A stretch of 6,906 nucleotides of DNA. Origin: Hydrogenothermaceae bacterium. Lineage in GTDB: Bacteria > Aquificota > Aquificia > Aquificales > Hydrogenothermaceae. Where the stretch lies: assembly GCA_015490675.1 (NCBI GenBank), contig WFXI01000310.1:1-6906 (forward strand). The letters run 5' to 3'. Position 1 is the stretch's first letter, and each line of letters starts with the position of its first letter. The notes under the pieces are model-generated. The model was given only the letters and a program-made list of their open reading frames with translations, was not told where the DNA came from and ran no database searches. This document shows, piece after piece, positions 5,425 to 6,906 of the stretch. Position numbers and translations under genes: made by a program.

Positions 5425-5931
5425 CTATTCCTCGTTTTGTGGCAGTGGTGATTGTTGTATTGACTGCTGATATATTTGCTCTTCAATGTTTTTCATATCA
5501 ATTGCAAGTAATTCTTCAAGATCTGTAAATGCTGATAGGTCGTTGTCTATGTATGACCAGATGAGATCGTCATAGGCTTGATACCAGCTGAGTATTGCTT
5601 GTGCTTCTTGGTCGTTTTGGGAGGCGTAAAATTGAACATCTGCAAGTGAAATGTAACCATAGCTGTCTAAGATTTTCTGAAGTCTCTGCTTTTCATATAA
5701 CAAAAGTTCTTTTTGTTTTTGTTTTTTCAATTCATTCAAAGATGGTAGAGGTGGTTCATATACTACAACATCGTTTTTCTCAAAGTCCCATCTTCTTTTT
5801 CCTTGGTTTTCTATGAATTCTTTCCATTGCTCATCTGTGATTTGAACAGCATTTCTAGGGATTTTTTTGTGAATTTCACTATCATAGAAAGCTTTTGGAA
5901 ATCCTGTACTGTCAAATATTGCATATTTCAT
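5425..5931 (-). CDS. Tail-fibre assembly chaperone-like protein
   Basis: The 168-residue protein lies directly downstream of the tail-fibre gene, the usual place for the fibre assembly chaperone that helps the fibre fold and trimerise. The N-terminus fits that family: a short beta stretch (KYAIFDSTGFPKAFYD, 2-17), then IPRNAVQITDEQWKEFIENQ (24-43), then a segment ending in VVVYEPPLP (55-63). A charged helical region with LNELKKQKQKELL (66-78) follows, and the C-terminus is rich in Asp, Glu and Gln. The C-terminal half (about 79-150) is helical and I do not recognise it. GGAGG lies 6 bases before the ATG, in the 10-base gap after the fibre gene. The endolysin follows after one base. Fibre-associated function is inferred from position and N-terminal pattern. 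Confidence 0.72.
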   Translation of the reverse strand: MKYAIFDSTGFPKAFYDSEIHKKIPRNAVQITDEQWKEFIENQGKRRWDFEKNDVVVYEPPLPSLNELKKQKQKELLLYEKQRLQKILDSYGYISLADVQFYASQNDQEAQAILSWYQAYDDLIWSYIDNDLSAFTDLEELLAIDMKNIEEQIYQQSIQQSPLPQNEE

Positions 5932-5941
5932 AGCTTCCCTC

Positions 5942-6859
5942 CTAGTAACCTATTGCAATATAATACACAGTTGGCATATTCCCTCCTCCGTCTACTCCTG
6001 CTGTAAACCCCGAATTTGATAAATTTACTATATAAGTGTTCCAGTCCTGTCTGCTTCTTTCTGAATAAGTTACGCTTAAAACTGCATTCGGAAATGTTAC
6101 AGGGAAAGTTGCATATGTTCTTGTCCCCGAACTTGTTGTTACTCCCCACTGTATAATTAATCCCGAGGGTAGTTTTTGATATCCAGCAGTTCCAAAGCTA
6201 TTTTGAAAGTCTGCAGGTAAACCTCTTACGAAATCAGCGTCAAGTCCAGAGCCAGAACCATCAAAATCAAGAATTTTTCCAAGCGAAGTTATATTATTCA
6301 AATCAATACTAGCTTTATTATTTTGCAAATTTGTAATTTCATTTCTTATATCTGTATGAGCTGTTGTGTCTGAATTGTGAGTAGTTATCTCATCATCTAC
6401 ATATTTTCTACTCGCTAAAACTATAGCTGGGTCTATTTTGAGTTGAACACTATCTACATTCTCAACTTCCATGATAAAGCGTATATACATATCATTTCCA
6501 GCACCTTGGCTTAAAATGGGCTTGTATGTTTCAGGATAGTTTCCAATAGCAATCAGTTTATTTTGTTCATCAAATATTCCTATTTCACGAATCGTGAATC
6601 CACCGACATCTGAGGGGATAATTCCCTCCACTATCACCCAGTTTGGATTTGATGAATCGGTAGTTATTCTGTTTATCTGTGCCCTGTAAACTTCATTTTT
6701 GAGAGCTGTTTGAGTTTCGTTTGGTGCGTAATAACTGCCGTTTCCATCGCCAACAGCAAACTCTACTAAATTCACACTTGTTCCGCTTGCCTGTGCATTT
6801 GCAAGTGCCTGTTTTCCATAACTGGTCAATATCGTATAGTAATTCTCATTTGTAGCCAT
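5942..6859 (-). CDS. Phage tail-collar fibre protein (receptor-binding tail fibre)
   Basis: The 305-residue structural protein is attached to the baseplate and its tip probably binds the host surface. Residues 1 to about 155 form the tail-collar domain of P2/Mu-type fibres: YYTILTSYGKQALANA (7-22), FAVGDGNG (34-41), then NEVYR, a GGFTIREIGIFD stretch, NYPETYKP, and finally IDPAIVLASRKYV. The linker HNSDTTAHTDIRNEI leads into a short coiled-coil-like region. The C-terminal 80 residues (226-305), opening with GYQKLPSGLIIQWG and closing with YYIAIGY, match the gp53-like fibre tip domain. It is short for a fibre and has few repeats between anchor and tip. AGGAGG (6871-6866) lies 6 bases before the ATG, overlapping the probable stop of the preceding gene. 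The assembly protein, endolysin and holin follow in the same direction. Confidence 0.9.
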   Translation of the reverse strand: MATNENYYTILTSYGKQALANAQASGTSVNLVEFAVGDGNGSYYAPNETQTALKNEVYRAQINRITTDSSNPNWVIVEGIIPSDVGGFTIREIGIFDEQNKLIAIGNYPETYKPILSQGAGNDMYIRFIMEVENVDSVQLKIDPAIVLASRKYVDDEITTHNSDTTAHTDIRNEITNLQNNKASIDLNNITSLGKILDFDGSGSGLDADFVRGLPADFQNSFGTAGYQKLPSGLIIQWGVTTSSGTRTYATFPVTFPNAVLSVTYSERSRQDWNTYIVNLSNSGFTAGVDGGGNMPTVYYIAIGY

Positions 6860-6869
6860 TTATAGCCTC

Positions 6870-6906
6870 CTATTGTGTTTGAGGATAAACTGTTGTTGTG
6901 TGAACT
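6870..6906 (-). CDS. C-terminal end of an upstream phage tail gene (partial)
   Basis: Only 11 codons are visible, reading VHTTTVYPQTQ and then TAG at 6872-6870. The stop overlaps the AGGAGG of the fibre gene, the same stop-on-Shine-Dalgarno join that links the fibre gene to the assembly gene. The position suggests a tail or baseplate protein (the P2-type order would put tail protein I here). A second frame, ending in TAA just before the fibre ATG, cannot be excluded. Confidence 0.4.
   Translation of the reverse strand, partial: VHTTTVYPQTQ

Larger units (their letters stand above)
3167..6906. mobile_element. Edge of a tailed-phage prophage (partial)
   Basis: From the tRNA rightward the content becomes phage-like: a lone SIR2 gene, then leftward holin, endolysin, tail-fibre assembly and tail-collar fibre genes, continuing past the right window edge. 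The tail-fibre type (N-terminal tail-collar domain followed by an assembly chaperone) is common in P2-like and Mu-like contractile-tail phages. The left limit is set at the end of the tRNA by inference. The right limit is simply the end of the window. The phage genes read here appear intact, so the element may be functional, but replication, regulation, head and integrase genes are not in view. Confidence 0.75.

Noticed and set aside
5595..6149. Plus- and minus-strand short frames over the tail assembly and fibre genes
   Set aside because: Each lies in another frame of genes with recognisable products and tight operon spacing; none has a supporting ribosome binding site and family match.
6860..6906. 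Alternative last frame at the right edge ending in TAA directly before the fibre ATG
   Set aside because: It would read FTQQQFILKHNRRL and is possible, but the frame ending VYPQTQ with a TAG on the Shine-Dalgarno site matches the join style of the next gene pair better.

Overview
The window suggests an AT-rich, compact Gram-negative genome. An outer-membrane efflux (TolC-type) protein and a heptose-pathway enzyme (GmhA) imply an outer membrane with lipopolysaccharide. The GmhA sequence and overall character fit Aquificota (Sulfurihydrogenibium/Aquifex relatives). That assignment is my impression from sequence likeness and is not proven.

Left part (1-3166), host chromosome: the end of a TolC-family protein (+, open at the left edge), a group-2-type sigma-70 factor (-), a membrane-anchored TPR protein (+), GmhA phosphoheptose isomerase (-) and tRNA-Ser(UGA) (+). 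Packing is tight. Both convergent pairs overlap by 4 bases at their stop codons. The sigma and TPR genes diverge from a 132-bp spacer with two overlapping promoter candidates. The tRNA has a near-consensus promoter just upstream of gmhA's start.

Junction (3167-3358): 192 bp without a gene, holding a cluster of TGGGACA-type repeats in both orientations and a TATAAT box in front of the next gene.

Right part (3359-6906), prophage edge: a stand-alone SIR2-family protein (+) lies next to the tRNA and convergent to a leftward phage late cassette. That cassette reads: end of an unidentified gene, tail-collar fibre protein, tail-fibre assembly chaperone-like protein, N-acetylmuramidase endolysin, 3TM-type holin, and perhaps a small coupled ORF. 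The genes are joined by gaps of 1-13 bases or short overlaps with strong Shine-Dalgarno sites, so they are probably one transcript that finishes the tail and then lyses the cell. No integrase or second attachment site is in view.

The most interesting feature is the lone SIR2 gene. It is in opposite orientation to the phage late genes, has its own promoter candidate, and sits between the likely tRNA attachment site and the lysis genes. This is the arrangement of a prophage-carried 'moron' that may act in anti-phage defence. It has no visible partner gene of a known SIR2 defence system in the window.
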